From NCBI RefSeq assembly GCF_902809845.1, contig NZ_CADDWI010000013.1, forward strand, positions 1,024,114 to 1,088,113: a stretch of DNA of 64,000 bases, given 5' to 3'. The DNA comes from Chelativorans sp. Marseille-P2723. GTDB taxonomy: Bacteria > Pseudomonadota > Alphaproteobacteria > Rhizobiales > Rhizobiaceae. The notes beneath the pieces were generated by a model. That model did not search any database. It was not told the DNA's origin and saw only the letters and a list, made by a program, of their open reading frames with translations. Position 1 is the stretch's first letter. Each line of letters starts with the position of its first letter. A program made the translations under genes and the position numbers. Positions 1-9,271 of the stretch are shown here, piece by piece.

Positions 1-817
1 CATTGGAAAACGCAGACCTTCCCTGTTCCTGCCGCCCCTAAACCCCCGACCTCAACCCCATCGGAACAGCCTTGCCAAGCTCAAGGCACACCCGCGCCGC
101 TGCAGCCAGAACTTTCAATGGCCTCTGAAGAGCCACCGGAAACATCTGCACCCTCTTCAAGAAAGCCGGCTACGCGTCCCGTTAAATGGGCGTTGCTTTA
201 ACCAACCTCGGTGCGCCCCTGCCGCGCAAGCATCCTTGTGGCCGTCACCTAATTGGGGAAAAAGGGAATGCATTTCGTTGTGCCGCCTATCGCGTCCCGG
301 AAGGTAGTGCGGAGCAGATGATGCACAGGGACCGCGAATGAGCATCCACAAGAATGCTGATTTCACACCTTTTATGGAGAAAAATGGCGGTGGTTGAAGG
401 CTTTTCTTCCGAGCTCAGCCGTCTACAGTGTGCCAGCGACTGTGGCGTTGATGGCGACCTGGATGGAGCCACGAGCCCTCGCCGCCAACTCGGGTAGCGC
501 GGGCCATCATACCTGGTCCACTGAGAGCATTGCTGCCTGCGCTCTTTGCGTGAGGGTCAAGCATATTGGTCAGGAAGTCGGCTCCTTGCCAACCATCGTC
601 AGCCCATGTTCAATGGGCCGGCTGTCGAGACCGAAGGCCATTGAAACTGCTCAGCCGGTGGTGCGCTGAAACAGGCAGGCCCTGAGAATAGTGAGCCACA
701 TCGACATCAAGCAAGCGTACTAGTCTCCGCCGAACAACGATACGCCTCCTGCATTCACCAGGGGCGTGTATCCGGCAGACCCAATGCGGGCAATGAGACT
801 TCGCAGGCGTTTTCCTC
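1..817. other. Gene-poor stretch with no recognisable gene
   Basis: No open frame here has a family signature, a good ribosome binding site or a plausible start. Several short overlapping frames exist on both strands, as expected for GC-rich non-coding DNA or decayed coding sequence. The leftward strand around 30-600 gives short Ala/Gly-rich runs broken by stops, which may be eroded coding sequence, but I cannot assign a family. The right end carries the promoter and operator region of the metal transporter. Confidence 0.4.
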
Positions 818-905
818 TTGCAAATCGTTTGCAATTGCATAAGATTTTTTGCGACGGGAACGCGGAGAAGGGTGAGGCGTTCCTGCAAACGGTTTGTAAC
901 TGCAT
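818..905 (+). promoter_or_regulatory. Two repeated Mur-like operator boxes before the metal ABC transporter
   Basis: Two similar sites lie 65 bp apart in the same orientation: TGCAAATCGTTTGCA followed by ATTGCAT at 819-840, and TGCAAACGGTTTGTA followed by ACTGCAT at 884-905. Each has an imperfect GCAAA...TTTGC dyad. This resembles the manganese-responsive (Mur/Fur-type) boxes described upstream of sit/mnt genes in rhizobia; that match is from memory of the family. The second copy lies just before the start codon of the substrate-binding protein, where a bound repressor would block transcription. Confidence 0.55.
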
Positions 906-927
906 CATTGCGGGCAAAATGGATGCC

Positions 928-1908
928 ATGATCACACGAAAACCGTATCGAAGGCTTTTGGCGGCGGGGCTTGCGGCGCTGTTGGTGGCAATCATGGCAC
1001 CTCTCTCACCAGCGCAGGCGCAGGAAAGGCTCAATATCGTCGCCACTACGGGAATGATCGCGGATGCGGCGCATCAGGTGGGTGGCGAACGGGTGGAGGT
1101 GCGCGGCCTGATGGGACCCGGGGTCGATCCGCACGCTTATCGGCAGACGCGCACTGATATTCTGGCAATGATGAGGGCGGATCTGGTCCTTTGGCACGGC
1201 CTCTATCTTGAGGCGCAGATGGAGTCCTTCCTGCGTGGGCTTGAAGCGCGCCGCCGGGTTGTCGCGCTGGCAGAGTTCATCCCGCCCGAGCTGCTGATTG
1301 CCCACGACACCTATAAGGATCATTACGATCCCCATATCTGGATGGATCCCGAGCTGTGGCAGAAGGTGGTTGGTGCCGTGCGCGATGTGCTAATCGAGGA
1401 GTGGCCCGAGCACGAAGCGGAGTTCCGGGCCAATGCGGAAAAGCATCTCGCGCAAATCGCTGAAATGTCCGCTTATGCCAAGCAGGTCCTTGCCACTGTG
1501 CCCGAGGGTGGGCGTGCCCTCGTCACGGCGCACGACGCGTTCAACTATTTTGCTCGCGCCTACGATTTCGAGGTGCTCGGCGTGCAGGGTATTTCTACCG
1601 AGAGCGAAGCAGGCCTGAACCGCATCTCGGAACTCGTTGACGTACTGGTGCAGCGTGAAATCAGTGCTGTTTTCGTGGAGTCTTCGGTCTCCGACCGTAA
1701 CATTCGCGCGCTTGTCGAAGGGGCGGCGGCGCGCGGCCATAAAGTGGAGGTGGGCGGACAGCTCTTCTCCGACGCCATGGGGCGCGGAGGCACCTATGAA
1801 GGAACATATATCGGCATGATTGACCACAATGTCACAACCATCGCCCGCGCGCTGGGTGGCGAGGCGCCGGAGCGTGGCATGCATGGCCGGCTTGCCGCGG
1901 GAAGTTGA
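928..1908 (+). CDS. troA: Metal ABC transporter, periplasmic substrate-binding protein (TroA/MntA type)
   Basis: Cluster A-1 solute-binding protein (326 aa) that captures Mn2+, Zn2+ or Fe2+ in the periplasm. A signal peptide runs to about residue 32 (basic start, hydrophobic core, AQAQE cleavage region). Visible metal ligands follow the TroA pattern: His in DPHAY (about 69), His in DPHIWMDP (about 136), His in TAHDAF and Asp in FSDAMG near the C-terminus. The His-His-His-Asp set is as in TroA rather than the Glu-containing PsaA/MntC set, so the metal is uncertain. The frame is open from 766, but the signal peptide and the operator at 884-905 favour a start at 928 (919 is possible). It is the first gene of a four-gene operon. 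Confidence 0.9.
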   Translation: MITRKPYRRLLAAGLAALLVAIMAPLSPAQAQERLNIVATTGMIADAAHQVGGERVEVRGLMGPGVDPHAYRQTRTDILAMMRADLVLWHGLYLEAQMESFLRGLEARRRVVALAEFIPPELLIAHDTYKDHYDPHIWMDPELWQKVVGAVRDVLIEEWPEHEAEFRANAEKHLAQIAEMSAYAKQVLATVPEGGRALVTAHDAFNYFARAYDFEVLGVQGISTESEAGLNRISELVDVLVQREISAVFVESSVSDRNIRALVEGAAARGHKVEVGGQLFSDAMGRGGTYEGTYIGMIDHNVTTIARALGGEAPERGMHGRLAAGS

Positions 1909-1922
1909 GAAGGCCGGAGCCG

Positions 1923-2732
1923 ATGAACGCCGTGCTTGAACTTGCCAGCAGGAAGGAGTGGGCGGCGGGCTCTGACGCGCTCGACGAAAGCCCGCTTGTC
2001 GTTGCGGGATTGACTGTTTCCTATGGTGAAAAGCCCGCGATCTTCTCCATCGATGCGGCCGTGGCTGCCGGGTCCATGACCGCGATCGTGGGGCCGAACG
2101 GTGCAGGCAAGTCGACCCTCATCAAGGCCGTGCTGGGCATCGTGCCGCGCCTGTCTGGTCAGGTTTTCGCCTATGGACGGCCGCTCAGGCAGAACATGCA
2201 CCGAATCGCCTATGTGCCCCAGCGTGCCTCAGTGGATTGGGACTTTCCCACGAGGGTCATCGATGTCGTGCTGATGGGGCTCTATCGCGAACTGGGGCTT
2301 CTGGGCCGCGTGCGGCAGCATCACCGGGAGCGGGCTCTCTCCTGCCTTGACCGCGTCGGGATGGCGGAATTCGCGCATCGGCAGATCGGCCAGCTTTCCG
2401 GCGGACAGCAGCAGCGGGTGTTTCTCGCCCGCGCACTGGCGCAAAACGCCGGACTCTACCTGCTCGATGAACCCTTCGCAGGCGTCGACGCCGCAACGGA
2501 GCGTGCCATCATAGACGTACTGAGAGCGCTGAAGGAGGAAGGACGAACCGCCGTCTGCGTGCATCATGACCTGGCCACGGTGGCTGATTATTTCGACAAT
2601 GTCCTGCTCATCAATGTGCGTAAGATTGCTGAAGGTCCGGTCGAGACGACGTTCACGGCAGAGAACCTGCAGAAGACGTATGGCGGCCGGCTTGCCACAG
2701 CGCATATCGACCAGCTTAAGCTTCCGGCGTGA
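1923..2732 (+). CDS. troB: Metal ABC transporter, ATP-binding protein
   Basis: Cytoplasmic ATPase subunit (269 aa) powering the importer. Walker [10 protein letters not shown] is near residues 57-65, the signature LSGGQQQR precedes Walker B LLDEPFAG, and the switch histidine is in VHHD. The ATG at 1923 has a GGAG ribosome site 4-8 bases upstream; an earlier in-frame start at 1905 overlaps the end of the binding-protein gene and is less likely. It lies 14 bases after that gene and runs into the first permease, consistent with one transcript. Confidence 0.9.
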   Translation: MNAVLELASRKEWAAGSDALDESPLVVAGLTVSYGEKPAIFSIDAAVAAGSMTAIVGPNGAGKSTLIKAVLGIVPRLSGQVFAYGRPLRQNMHRIAYVPQRASVDWDFPTRVIDVVLMGLYRELGLLGRVRQHHRERALSCLDRVGMAEFAHRQIGQLSGGQQQRVFLARALAQNAGLYLLDEPFAGVDAATERAIIDVLRALKEEGRTAVCVHHDLATVADYFDNVLLINVRKIAEGPVETTFTAENLQKTYGGRLATAHIDQLKLPA

Positions 2733-2737
2733 CAGCG

Positions 2738-3949
2738 ATGTTCCGCGCCTTTCTCGATGCGTTCCTTTTCCAGGCTGGCTATAACGCGGCGCTGGTCGCA
2801 GCCGGCGCCGCGCTTCTCGGCGTTGCGGCAGGAAGCGGCGGCTCCTTCCTGTTCCTGCGCAAGCGCGCCTTGGTGAGCGATGCGGTGGCACATGCTACGC
2901 TTCCAGGCGTTGGCGCTGCGTTTATCGTCATGGTTGCGCTAGGCGGCGACGGGCGCAACCTTTTGGGGCTGCTGCTTGGCTCCGCCATTTCTGCAAGCAT
3001 CGGCCTGCTGGCGGTTGAATGGATCGTCAGCCGGACGCGGCTTGCAGAGGATGCGGCCATTGGCGCTGTGCTGTCGGTCTTCTTCGGCTTTGGCATCGTT
3101 CTTCTGACGGTGATCCAAACCCTTTCACGGGGGTATCAGGCGGGGCTGGAAAGCTTCCTGCTGGGTTCCACGGCCGGCATGCTGTTTGCGGATGCCATCG
3201 TGATCGCCACTGGCGGCGCTGCCACACTGGCTCTGATACTGATCATGTGCCGACCGATGACAATTGTTGCGTTCGATCCGGAGTTCGCGGCAGCCTCCGG
3301 CATCAACGTCCGGCGCATAGATCTTGCCATGATGGGGCTCGTCATGGCCGTCACAGTGATTGGTCTCAAAGTGGTCGGGCTGATCCTGATTGTTGCCATG
3401 CTCATCATCCCCCCCGTGACTGCTCGGTTGTGGACAGAGCGTGCCGAACATGTGTTGCTCTTCGGCGGCCTCTTCGGCGGCTTTTCCGGATATGTTGGCG
3501 CGGCAATCTCCGCCTCCGCGCCCAATTTGCCGACCGGGCCAATCGTCGTGCTCGTTGCGTTCAGCCTTTTCGCCGGCTCACTTCTCTTCGCGCCCGGCCG
3601 CGGTGTGATTGCCGCCTTTCTCAGGCATCGCCGGTTCCAGCTTGCAGTTCATCGCAGGCAGGGTCTGCTTGCGCTTGCCCGTGGCGAGGCGATCTTCGAT
3701 CCACTCACCCTTACCGTCCTGAGGCGTGAAGGGCTCATCCGGCAGGACGGGGTGGCGACGCAGAAGGGCAGGGCCCATGCGGCGAAGGCTCTCCGTGACG
3801 AGAAGCGCTGGGCTCTCGCCCGCCAGCTTTACGAGGACGAAGCGGTTGGCGGCGGTTACGATGGGCTGACGCCGATCGAAACTGTGCTGACCCGCGACGA
3901 ACTAGCGGATATCGACCACAGGCTTGGCCCGCCTGCTCCTGTTTCGTGA
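2738..3949 (+). CDS. troC: Metal ABC transporter permease with C-terminal DtxR/MntR-like domain
   Basis: ABC-3 family inner-membrane permease (403 aa). The first roughly 290 residues form the multi-helix permease, with the conserved GLKVVGLILIVAMLIIPP region. The last roughly 110 residues are soluble and charged and resemble the winged-helix and dimerisation part of DtxR/MntR regulators (LTLTVLRREGLIRQDG... and a LTPIETVLTRDELADIDHRLG ending). Such extensions are known in TroC/MntC-type permeases and could sense metal or load at the cytoplasmic face; that role is inference. The start at 2738 is preferred; a GTG at 2729 overlaps the preceding stop. Confidence 0.87.
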   Translation: MFRAFLDAFLFQAGYNAALVAAGAALLGVAAGSGGSFLFLRKRALVSDAVAHATLPGVGAAFIVMVALGGDGRNLLGLLLGSAISASIGLLAVEWIVSRTRLAEDAAIGAVLSVFFGFGIVLLTVIQTLSRGYQAGLESFLLGSTAGMLFADAIVIATGGAATLALILIMCRPMTIVAFDPEFAAASGINVRRIDLAMMGLVMAVTVIGLKVVGLILIVAMLIIPPVTARLWTERAEHVLLFGGLFGGFSGYVGAAISASAPNLPTGPIVVLVAFSLFAGSLLFAPGRGVIAAFLRHRRFQLAVHRRQGLLALARGEAIFDPLTLTVLRREGLIRQDGVATQKGRAHAAKALRDEKRWALARQLYEDEAVGGGYDGLTPIETVLTRDELADIDHRLGPPAPVS

Positions 3950-3956
3950 GGTTTCG

Positions 3957-4883
3957 ATGGGTTCGGAGTTCGTACAGCTCAGCTTGACGCCGCTGCTCAT
4001 CGGCATCCTTTCTGCCATCGCCTGTGCATTGCCCGGCAATTTTCTAATCCTGAGGCGGCAGGCGCTGATTGGCGATGCCATCAGTCATGTCGTGTTGCCG
4101 GGTATCGTCGTTGCCTTCCTCTTGACGGGAAAAGTTTCCACGTGGCCGATGCTTTTTGGGGCAGGGGGCGCTGCTATCGTTGCTGTCGTCATGATCGAAC
4201 TCATCAAACGGGTAGGGCGCATTGAGCCAGGCGCTGCAATGGGCGTCACTTTCACCGCGCTTTTCGCGGCAGGCGTGCTTCTACTGGAGCAAAGTGACAC
4301 GAGCGGTGTGCATCTTGATGTCGAGCATGCGCTCTACGGCAATCTGGAAAGCCTTATCTGGTTCGCCGCGGATGATTGGAGCTCGCTCTTCGATCCTGTA
4401 GCGCTTGCCGCTCTCCCGCCCGAGCTTTTCCGCATCGCTGTGGTGGCGCTATTGATCAGCATCCTGACCATCGTCTTCTGGCGTCCGCTCAAGCTCTCCA
4501 CCTTCGACGAAGCATTCGCCGGGGCTGTCGGGATCAGGACTGGCGTGCTCGGCCTTGGCCTTGTCATCACGGCGGCGGTGGCCGCGGTTGCGGCGTTCGA
4601 TGCCGTGGGCTCTATCATAGTCATTGCCATGTTTATCTGTCCGCCCGCCGCGGCGCGATTGATGACCAACCGGCTGGAAGTTCAGATTTTGTGGAGCGTC
4701 TTCTTTGCCGTCATTTCGGCAGTCGCCGGTTATGTGCTGGCGGGATACGGGCCTCTATGGATAGGCGGCCAACATGCCGTCAGCGCCGCTGGGATGATTG
4801 CCACTGTCTCCGGCGTCATCCTTGCCCTTGCATGCCTCTTCGGCCCGCAACGCATGCGGATGGGAGCGCCGGCGGGGAGCTAA
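3957..4883 (+). CDS. troD: Metal ABC transporter, second permease
   Basis: ABC-3 family permease (308 aa) with about eight hydrophobic segments and the family motif near VGSIIVIAMFICPPAAARL. It pairs with the preceding permease to form a heteromeric channel, as in TroCD and MntCD. It has no soluble C-terminal extension, unlike its partner. An ATG at 3957 with a GTGAGG ribosome site is chosen over an earlier in-frame start inside the previous gene. It is the last gene of the operon. Confidence 0.88.
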   Translation: MGSEFVQLSLTPLLIGILSAIACALPGNFLILRRQALIGDAISHVVLPGIVVAFLLTGKVSTWPMLFGAGGAAIVAVVMIELIKRVGRIEPGAAMGVTFTALFAAGVLLLEQSDTSGVHLDVEHALYGNLESLIWFAADDWSSLFDPVALAALPPELFRIAVVALLISILTIVFWRPLKLSTFDEAFAGAVGIRTGVLGLGLVITAAVAAVAAFDAVGSIIVIAMFICPPAAARLMTNRLEVQILWSVFFAVISAVAGYVLAGYGPLWIGGQHAVSAAGMIATVSGVILALACLFGPQRMRMGAPAGS

Positions 4884-5494
4884 GACGCAGTCTTGTTCCG
4901 CTGGCGGAGGAAAGAGCGCGCGTGCAGTCAGGTTATGTAAACAAACATTCAACGTGTACGCCGGGTACATCGAATCGTCTGCCGTAAACGAGGCTTGCGC
5001 GGGATGCTGCAAGCGTTAAAGTTGTACCGTTTATGGCTAGTGCAACTAAATTTCCACAGGAAATTTATACTGTAAAACGAATAGGTTAAGGAAAAATGAA
5101 ATATTTCCGTAGTTGCCCTTCGGGCTGTTTACGCGTTTAGGTTGTAATGCCACAACTCTTGCGTTAACTATCTCGGCGTGGCGATCGGGTTGGAGAAGGG
5201 GCACTCAAAAAAGAGACGATCCAGAGTTCAGTGCGCCCATGAGTCGAGTCGCGTTTCAACCATAGTCAGGAACCCGTCGGTAGCCGCCGCAAGACGGTCA
5301 CCCCGATTGGATGCCGAACCGTGCGGAGCAGGATAGCTCCTCGCGATGAGGTGGTTCGCCAGAGTGCAAATGGCGCTTTCCGCAGATGCGAGCGTCGATT
5401 TCAGCAGAAGGGAGAGGATAAGCGTGGAAGATAAGGTCAAGAGGTCGGGCGAAACGAAAGTTTCCTTCAACTGCAACGGGAAAGGGTGCGAAAG
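4884..5494. other. AT-richer intergenic region with a perfect inverted repeat and a very short ORF
   Basis: This 610-bp stretch has no ordinary gene. Two things stand out. A perfect 9-bp inverted repeat with a 3-base loop (TAAATTTCC, ACA, GGAAATTTA) occupies 5047-5067. A 14-codon frame at 5096-5140 (MKYFRSCPSGCLRV) follows an AGGTTAAGGA purine stretch. Base composition from about 5020 to 5200 is clearly AT-richer than its surroundings. It lies upstream of the frameshifted LysR gene and may hold its promoter. Confidence 0.5.
5047..5067. promoter_or_regulatory. Perfect 21-bp inverted repeat, possible operator
   Basis: TAAATTTCC and GGAAATTTA flank ACA. The dyad also satisfies the T-N11-A spacing that LysR-type regulators bind, and a LysR-type gene starts 430 bp downstream. 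There is no T-run after it, so a terminator is less likely. Function is inferred from symmetry only. Confidence 0.35.
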
Positions 5495-6402
5495 ATGACT
5501 ATTCAGAAGCAGGAAGGGCTGTCTTTTGCCACGCTCCGGGCCGCAGAGGCAGTTATTGAAACCAAAAGCCTGACAGGAGCCGCTTTGAAGTTGGGAATCA
5601 GCCAGCCGGCCATCAGCATGCATCTGGGCCGCCTGGAAAGGGCCATCGGTACATCGCTGATCAAGAAGGTTGGCAACAAGATCATCGTGAAGGAGGAAAT
5701 ATCACGCCTGATCCGCCAGATGCTCGACCTGGAAAGGCGCCTTAAATCCGTCGGCTACGAGCGCAACATTTCCAAGCTTAAGGTTGGTGTGTGCACTTAT
5801 TGCGCGCCGCTTTTGGTGGAGCGCACGGGTAAGCTTGGAAAGATGAAGGATATGCTGACCTGGCGTATCGCGGATTCGCGCCGGCTGGAAGAGATGTATG
5901 AACAGGGCGAACTGGACGCGGTTTTTCGTGCCCTTTACCCGTCGGAAATCGCGCCGGATCTTACAACCGAGTTCACCTTGCGTTGGATGGGCGAGAAGCA
6001 CCTGCTCGCTTTTATGAAGCAGGAAAGCCATGGATTGCCGGTGGTGCTCGCCTCACCGCTTTCGCCGTTGGGCGCCGTCTCGCGCGATTGGCTGCGGCGC
6101 CACGAGGTAGTCTACGATGTTGTGGGCGAGGTCGACGACATCATGACGGCGATCCGCCTCGTATCCAGCGGATTGGCCATCTCCCCGCTGCCGGTCTATC
6201 TCCAGCAGAACCTCCTTGAGGGAATTACAGCGGCTGCACGCAGATCCTGCCAGGACAGGCGAGCGCCCGCTACGGCATGTTCTTCGACGAGCGGCGTTTC
6301 AACCTGCGCACCGCTATGGATATTTTTGAGCTCTTACGGGACGACCTGACGCGCGTTCCTCCAGCGCTCGAAATGTCGCATGCGAGCCTGGCCCACCAAT
6401 AG
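5495..6402 (+). pseudogene. LysR-family transcriptional regulator, frameshifted near the C-terminus
   Basis: The N-terminus is a LysR-type winged helix (FATLRAAEAVIETKSLTGAALKLGISQPAISMHLGRLE), followed by an effector-binding domain. Reading frame 1 is good to about residue 242 (YLQQNLLEG), then gives a low-quality tail (ITAAARRSCQDRRAPATACSS). Adding one G to the GGG at 6220-6222 restores a sensible ending (GMFFDERRFNLRTAMDIFELLRDDL) that stops at 6402. The gene therefore has a 1-base deletion or a sequencing error there. As it stands, frame 1 ends at 6349. The start at ATG 5495 has an AAGGG site; a GTG at 5486 is an alternative. The target is unknown. Confidence 0.7.
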
Positions 6403-6593
6403 GCGCATTCGCATAAGCCCGGGCTCGCTCCTCCTGGGAGCGGCTGGGTCGTTGGAACCCGCTTGGTACAACACCGAGCGGGTTTTCCGGCATACAAAGA
6501 AGGGTGCAAACCCTGCTCTCACCTTTCTGAGGCTTCTGTCCATCGCGCTTTTCCCAGAATCTCTTCCGGTTTGGCGCATCTCCGTCAATACCG

Positions 6594-7616
6594 TTACGAA
6601 TTCTCTGGCGGGCGCGTTGTAGACTGGCGAACGTGCAGTTCCGGCTTAATGAGCTCCTGAACCGGGTTCACAGCGGCCCCGTTGAGGCGGTCGAGCAGGA
6701 CCCGCGCAGCGCGACGTCCGACCTCTCGCTGGCCGTTCCAGACGGTGGTTAGGGCCGGAGTGGCAATGGATGCTTCCTCCAGATCATCATAGCCGGTGAC
6801 GGAAATATCTTCCCCAGGCGTCAGTCCGGCGCGGGCGATACCGTTCATGAGGCCGATTGCTATGAGATCGTTCCAGCAGACGGCCGCCGTGAACTTTGCT
6901 TCATGGGCGAGAAAGGCACCTGTTATCTCGAAGCCCGCCTGTTTTGTACGCGGGCCGGGGAAACGCCATTCCGGCCGCACTTCGAGCCCTGCCTTGCGCA
7001 TGGCCGCGACATAGCCCTGGTAGCGGTCCCGACCTGTCGAAGTCTGGTCCGTACCCCCGATCATCGCTATGCGCGTGTGACCAAGTGAGATGAGATGGTT
7101 GGTGGCAAGCCCGATGCCATAGGCGTCGTCCCCGCGGAAGACGGGGACACACGCACCTTCCACGGTTCGGGCGACAAGGACGGTCGGCAAACCGTTTTTC
7201 TCACCCATCAGGATATCCTCCGGCGGCGTCCCGATTGCCGGCGACATGATGACGCCGTCCGCGCCGAGCTGGAGAAGCGTGTCGATGAAGGTGCGCTGCT
7301 TCTCGACCTGGTCATAGTGGTTTGACAGCAGAAAAGTCTGGCGGGAGCGGTCAAGCTCGCCTTCGATCGAGCGCAGGATCTCCGCATAGAAGGGGTTCAT
7401 GATGTCGTGAACGACAACCCCGATGATACCTGAGCGGGATGTGCGCAGGCTCGCTGCCCTTCGGTTGTAGATGTATCCGATAGCCCGCGCGTGCTCCTTG
7501 ATGCGCTGTCTTGTAGCATCGGCTACCAACGGACTATCGCGTAACGCGAGCGAAACGGTCGCTGTTGATACGCCAAGGGCATCTGCAATCGTCGATAGCT
7601 TGATCTTCTGTGCCAG
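6594..7616 (-). CDS. LacI-family transcriptional regulator (apparent CTG start)
   Basis: LacI/GalR-type repressor (340 aa) with an N-terminal helix-turn-helix (IKLSTIADALGVSTATVSLALRD, hinge with IGYIYNRRAASLRT) and a periplasmic-binding-protein-like effector domain (GIIGVVVHDIMNPFYAEILRSIE...). ATG/GTG/TTG starts in this frame only occur inside the DNA-binding domain. Upstream, the frame stays open with no such codon until a stop near 7750. The best candidate is CTG at 7616, preceded by AGGGGAG with a 6-base spacer and giving the family-typical start (M)AQKIKLSTIADALGVS. A 17-bp palindrome lies 46 bp upstream, suggesting autoregulation. Confidence 0.8.
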   Translation of the reverse strand: MAQKIKLSTIADALGVSTATVSLALRDSPLVADATRQRIKEHARAIGYIYNRRAASLRTSRSGIIGVVVHDIMNPFYAEILRSIEGELDRSRQTFLLSNHYDQVEKQRTFIDTLLQLGADGVIMSPAIGTPPEDILMGEKNGLPTVLVARTVEGACVPVFRGDDAYGIGLATNHLISLGHTRIAMIGGTDQTSTGRDRYQGYVAAMRKAGLEVRPEWRFPGPRTKQAGFEITGAFLAHEAKFTAAVCWNDLIAIGLMNGIARAGLTPGEDISVTGYDDLEEASIATPALTTVWNGQREVGRRAARVLLDRLNGAAVNPVQELIKPELHVRQSTTRPPENS

Positions 7617-7661
7617 CGCGCGCTCCCCTAATCCAGCAGAACCCTCTTCATGGGCATTTGG

Positions 7662-7678
7662 CTTTAAACTGTTTAAAG
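7662..7678. promoter_or_regulatory. 17-bp palindrome, likely operator of the LacI-family gene
   Basis: CTTTAAAC-T-GTTTAAAG is a perfect inverted repeat around a single central base. It lies upstream of the LacI-type gene reading left, where an autoregulatory operator is expected. The assignment rests on symmetry and position. Confidence 0.5.
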
Positions 7679-7745
7679 GGCTTATGACACTGCTGTGGCA
7701 GAGGTCAACGACATTTGTGCCAGTAAAGATGTCTGCGATGGCCGG

Positions 7746-8219
7746 CTATGTACGTTCCTCAACCTGACGGGAGCCTGGCATGAGGGGCTTTCGGTTTGAC
7801 AGGTTGGTTTGTATGCGCTCCAGCAATTGTGAAAGCGTCTTTTGGTCGTCTTTATCGAAGCTCTTCAGTGCCTGTTTCTCAGTCTTGCGCAAAGATTTCT
7901 CAATTGCCCTGATAGCATCCGTGCCGTTTTCGGTCAGATAGACATGCGCGCGCCGGGCGTCCGTCTCAGAAGCCTTTTTCTCAAGGAAGCCTTGTGCAGC
8001 AAGCCGATTGATGGTCTTGGTAATCGTTGGAGGGCGCACGCCGAGGCGTCCGGCAAGTTCTGTGGGAGTGAGTCCATTCTCCCGATGGAGCGCCAGCATG
8101 ATCTTGTCCTGGCCCGCATATAAGCCATGAGCAAGCAATTCCTCGGCGAGAGCGGTGCGGGACAGCCGTGCAGCGGACTGGAGCTGGCCGATGATCGAAC
8201 CTTTTGATGTCGTTGCCAT
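7746..8219 (-). CDS. MarR-family transcriptional regulator
   Basis: A 157-aa MarR-type winged-helix protein. The recognition region GLTPTELAGRLGVRPPTITKTINRLAAQGFLEKKASETDARRAHVYLT matches the family, including the DxRR wing. The start is ATG 8219 with an AAAGGAA site; the 14 in-frame residues before it lack one. It is transcribed away from the creatininase-family gene and may control it from the 133-bp shared intergenic region. Effector unknown. Confidence 0.85.
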   Translation of the reverse strand: MATTSKGSIIGQLQSAARLSRTALAEELLAHGLYAGQDKIMLALHRENGLTPTELAGRLGVRPPTITKTINRLAAQGFLEKKASETDARRAHVYLTENGTDAIRAIEKSLRKTEKQALKSFDKDDQKTLSQLLERIQTNLSNRKPLMPGSRQVEERT

Positions 8220-8352
8220 GCTGTTGTTCCTTTGCCGCGCCGGCTGCAGGAATTCTAACATCCAGCGCTTCCAGCCTAAAAAAGATAGTCCGGCTTAGCT
8301 TCTTGACAACAACCAGAGCTAGTAATTCGATAGGAAGGAGCGGCCTTTTCGG

Positions 8353-9213
8353 ATGCAGGCGATGAAAGCCGCGCCGGCTATCCTTTACAGGCCCGCATCA
8401 AAGCGGCATATCGTTCACATGTCCGAGAAAGAACGGGAAGCCCCGACTGGAACGACGATTGCTGTCCTGCCTCTTGGCGCCACCGAGCAGCATGGCCCTC
8501 ACCTTCCGCCCGAGACTGACTGGATGATCGCTGAGGCAGTCGCTTCGCGCGCTATGGCGTGTCTGCGCGCGGGAACGACGTGCGCTGGAACGACGGCTGG
8601 AATGACGGTTGAGTTTCTACCGGTGGAAAAACTGGGTTACTCCATCGAGCATTCACACGATCCAACCACACACTCGCTCGGCTTCGACGAGGCCGTGCGA
8701 CGCTGGATTGGCATTGGGGAGGCCTGCGCCGACAGGGGAATCGGCAAGTTCGTTCTGCTCAATGCCCATGGCGGCAACGCCCCGCTGATGACCATTGTCG
8801 CCACCGAGCTGCGGGTCCGCCGCAACATGCTTGCCGTCGCGACAAGCTGGACGCGCTTTGGCACACCCCACGGGCTCGTCACGGAGGAGGAGCGGGCGCT
8901 GGGCATCCATGGCGGATATGTGGAGACCTCAGTCATGCTCGCGCTTCGGCCGGATCTGGTGCAGATGGACAAGGCCAAGCAGTTTCCTTCCGCTCAGGCA
9001 GACTTCCAGCGCGACTTCCGGCACCTGCGCGCCTACGGACCGCACGCCTTCGGCTGGATGATGAAGGATCTTTCGCCCGAAGGAGCCGCGGGCGATGCCG
9101 CCTCTGCCAGCGCAGAAGCCGGCGAACGTATTCTGGACCACGCCTGCAACGGTTTCCTGGAACTTCTTGATGATGTCGCGCGGTTCGACCTCGGCCATTT
9201 TGGAGTGCGATAG
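8353..9213 (+). CDS. Creatininase-family amidohydrolase
   Basis: A 286-aa member of the creatininase/MftE family, metal-dependent enzymes opening cyclic or linear amides such as creatinine. The metal-binding signature LPLGATEQHGPHLPPETDW is near residues 36-54, NAHGGN near 138, and a glutamate in HGGYVETSVM near 185. The family includes creatinine amidohydrolase, formamide-type hydrolases and mycofactocin peptidase, so the substrate cannot be named; no creatinase or mycofactocin genes are adjacent. A MarR-type gene diverges from it. TTGACA at 8303-8308 could be its -35 box, but no good -10 is seen. Confidence 0.8.
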   Translation: MQAMKAAPAILYRPASKRHIVHMSEKEREAPTGTTIAVLPLGATEQHGPHLPPETDWMIAEAVASRAMACLRAGTTCAGTTAGMTVEFLPVEKLGYSIEHSHDPTTHSLGFDEAVRRWIGIGEACADRGIGKFVLLNAHGGNAPLMTIVATELRVRRNMLAVATSWTRFGTPHGLVTEEERALGIHGGYVETSVMLALRPDLVQMDKAKQFPSAQADFQRDFRHLRAYGPHAFGWMMKDLSPEGAAGDAASASAEAGERILDHACNGFLELLDDVARFDLGHFGVR

Positions 9214-9271
9214 GGTGGTGCATCGGCATTGCAGAGCCCCTATATGGGACTGACGCAACAACCTCCTGAAG

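Noticed and set aside
157-888. Several short frames at the left edge
   Set aside because: No homology cues, no ribosome sites, mutually overlapping on both strands.
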